DNA of 6,681 nucleotides from Vulcanimicrobiota bacterium (GTDB taxonomy: Bacteria; Vulcanimicrobiota; Vulcanimicrobiia; Vulcanimicrobiales; Vulcanimicrobiaceae): contig JAFAOZ010000266.1 in the NCBI GenBank assembly GCA_019247395.1, positions 1-6,681 on the forward strand, written 5' to 3'. The notes under the pieces are model-generated. The model worked only from the letters and a program-made list of their open reading frames with translations, was not told the origin of the DNA and searched no databases. The stretch's first letter is position 1, and every line of letters begins with the position of its first letter. The translations under genes and the position numbers were made by a program. Positions 5,663 to 6,681 of this stretch are shown here, one piece after another.

Positions 5663-6681
5663 TTATTGCTCCAGTTCGTGCAAGCTGTTGTCGTTGGTAT
5701 CGGTGTAATAAAGCGCCGTATTGCCGTCGTTCGTGCCGATAGCCCGTAGCGCGAATACGCCTTGTGTCGTGCTCGTGTCGACGACTTTCGTGGCCAGTAC
5801 TTTGCCGGCGGAGGAGATCTCGACCAGCGTGTTCCCACCGGCGCTGTTGGCCGCGATCACGTTTCCGTTCGGCAGCACCGTCATCGCGACCGGCGCGTTG
5901 AGCGGGGAGCCCGCGTAAACCAATTTGCCGCAGGGCGTTTGGCTACCGTGGTACTTACACTTGAATGTCTTGCCGCCTTTGAGCACGACGATTTCGTTCT
6001 TCACGAGAAGCGTGCTCGCGTTGGTAAAGACTACTACCGTGTTTGTGGAACCATCGGCGATGTAGAGTAAGTCGGGCTTCGCATCGTAAGAAAGGCCCGA
6101 TGGTCCGAGCGCGCCCCAGCCGGACTGCTTGTTGACGGCAAAACCGCTCGCCACTTGAATCTCGTGCGGATTGCCGTAGTTGTTGATGCTCCAGTCGACT
6201 ATTCCACCGGTATTCGCATCCGACGCAAAAATGTACTCGGCATTGTACAAGCAACTGGGTCCCTGCACGCAGTGCGCGTCCGCGTCATCGAACGGCGCGA
6301 CCAAGGGCGAGCCGTATGCTTTGAGAACGTGACCGTGACGGTCGAAGCAGACGACTTTCTTCGCGCTCATGCCGGCAGCGCAAACTTCGTTCCCGAGCGT
6401 CGTGGCCACGCCGGCGCAACCTTCGATCTTGCTGCTCTGTACGAACGTCTTCGTGGATCCCGTCTTTGGGTCGATGACTTCCGCGGTCGTTCCTTTTCCT
6501 GCGTTGCCGCTGCTGTCCGCGAAGTTGCAGACAACGACCTGGCCCTTTTTCAGCCCATAGCTCGATTGAACGACCGAGATGGCGTGCGGACCTTTGTCGC
6601 CGTTACCCGGATCGATGGTCGAAGCGATGACGACATCCTTTTTAAATTTCTTCAAGATCGACGTTGTGTCGACAGCCGGCG
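5663..6681 (-). CDS. NHL/beta-propeller-like exported protein, upstream member of tandem pair (5' end cut)
   Basis: The frame is open to the right edge of the window, so the N-terminus, any signal peptide and the true start are missing. The TTG at 6655 is an internal leucine codon, because the peptide upstream of it (PAVDTTSIL) matches PLADHTSIL of the downstream paralogue. The visible 339 codons align along almost the whole body of that paralogue, at roughly 70% identity by eye. Only small gaps occur, the largest being 2 residues between the paired cysteines near HCVQGPSC. All eight body cysteines are kept, as are APVAMTVLPNGNVIAANSAG and the identical end YYTDTNDNSLHELEQ. A lipoprotein signal is expected by analogy but not seen. 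Function is unknown; see the paralogue for the fold argument. It is first in the operon as far as can be seen. Confidence 0.8.
   Translation of the reverse strand, partial: PAVDTTSILKKFKKDVVIASTIDPGNGDKGPHAISVVQSSYGLKKGQVVVCNFADSSGNAGKGTTAEVIDPKTGSTKTFVQSSKIEGCAGVATTLGNEVCAAGMSAKKVVCFDRHGHVLKAYGSPLVAPFDDADAHCVQGPSCLYNAEYIFASDANTGGIVDWSINNYGNPHEIQVASGFAVNKQSGWGALGPSGLSYDAKPDLLYIADGSTNTVVVFTNASTLLVKNEIVVLKGGKTFKCKYHGSQTPCGKLVYAGSPLNAPVAMTVLPNGNVIAANSAGGNTLVEISSAGKVLATKVVDTSTTQGVFALRAIGTNDGNTALYYTDTNDNSLHELEQ
5669..5672 (-). promoter_or_regulatory. Shine-Dalgarno inside upstream gene's end (coupled start)
   Basis: On the minus strand, GGAG lies within the penultimate codons of the upstream paralogue (GAACTGGAGCAATAA), 8 bases before the ATG at 5660. 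The upstream TAA and the downstream ATG are 2 bases apart. This fixes the downstream start and implies translational coupling of the two lipoprotein genes. Confidence 0.75.

Larger units (their letters stand above)
4494..6681. repeat. Tandem gene duplication, unit about 1.17 kb
   Basis: The two minus-strand propeller genes are a direct tandem duplication. Equivalent positions are offset by 1169 bp at the 3' end; for example, AAGCTGTTGTCGTT occurs at both 4512 and 5681. Similarity runs through the coding sequences up to the right edge. The copies have diverged at many codon positions and by small indels, so the duplication is not recent. Confidence 0.85.

Overview
This is a moderately GC-rich bacterial window with short intergenic gaps. 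It has a diderm-style set of exported proteins: one Sec signal peptide, two clear lipoboxes, and a third lipoprotein-type gene cut by the right edge. The layout resembles uncultivated soil lineages such as Eremiobacterota or Acidobacteriota. That placement is an impression from protein style and is low confidence, because no marker here settles it.

Left part (1-1777): the window opens on the last 28 codons of a phosphoesterase-family protein. They match the C-terminus of the complete phosphoesterase lipoprotein further along, with 17 of 28 residues identical by eye. After a 28-bp gap holding a perfect hairpin comes a secreted DUF900-type alpha/beta hydrolase on the same strand. A CPBP (CAAX protease/Abi) membrane protein is encoded convergently on the minus strand, and its N-terminus is ambiguous.

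Middle (1778-2992): a short repeat island with two inverted copies of a dispersed GC-rich repeat lies between the CPBP gene and ssb. ssb and rpsF (ribosomal protein S6) follow on the minus strand. rpsR, which commonly accompanies rpsF and ssb, is absent from the window; the repeats and the CPBP gene sit where it might be expected. rpsF is divergent from the next gene across 153 bp.

Right part (2993-6681): a complete phosphoesterase/acid phosphatase-phospholipase C-like lipoprotein ends in a strong intrinsic terminator. Facing it on the minus strand are two tandem paralogous genes for NHL/beta-propeller-like exported proteins, separated by 2 bp and apparently translationally coupled. The upstream one runs off the right edge.

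Taken together, a housekeeping pair (rpsF-ssb) is embedded among paralogous envelope or exported proteins: two phosphoesterases, a lipase-like hydrolase and a propeller lipoprotein pair. No mobile element, CRISPR array, tRNA or rRNA is visible. I see no convincing novel defence or biosynthetic system. The most distinctive items are the tandem cysteine-rich propeller lipoproteins, the paralogous phosphoesterase pair flanking the ribosomal/replication genes, and the repeat-abutted CPBP gene.
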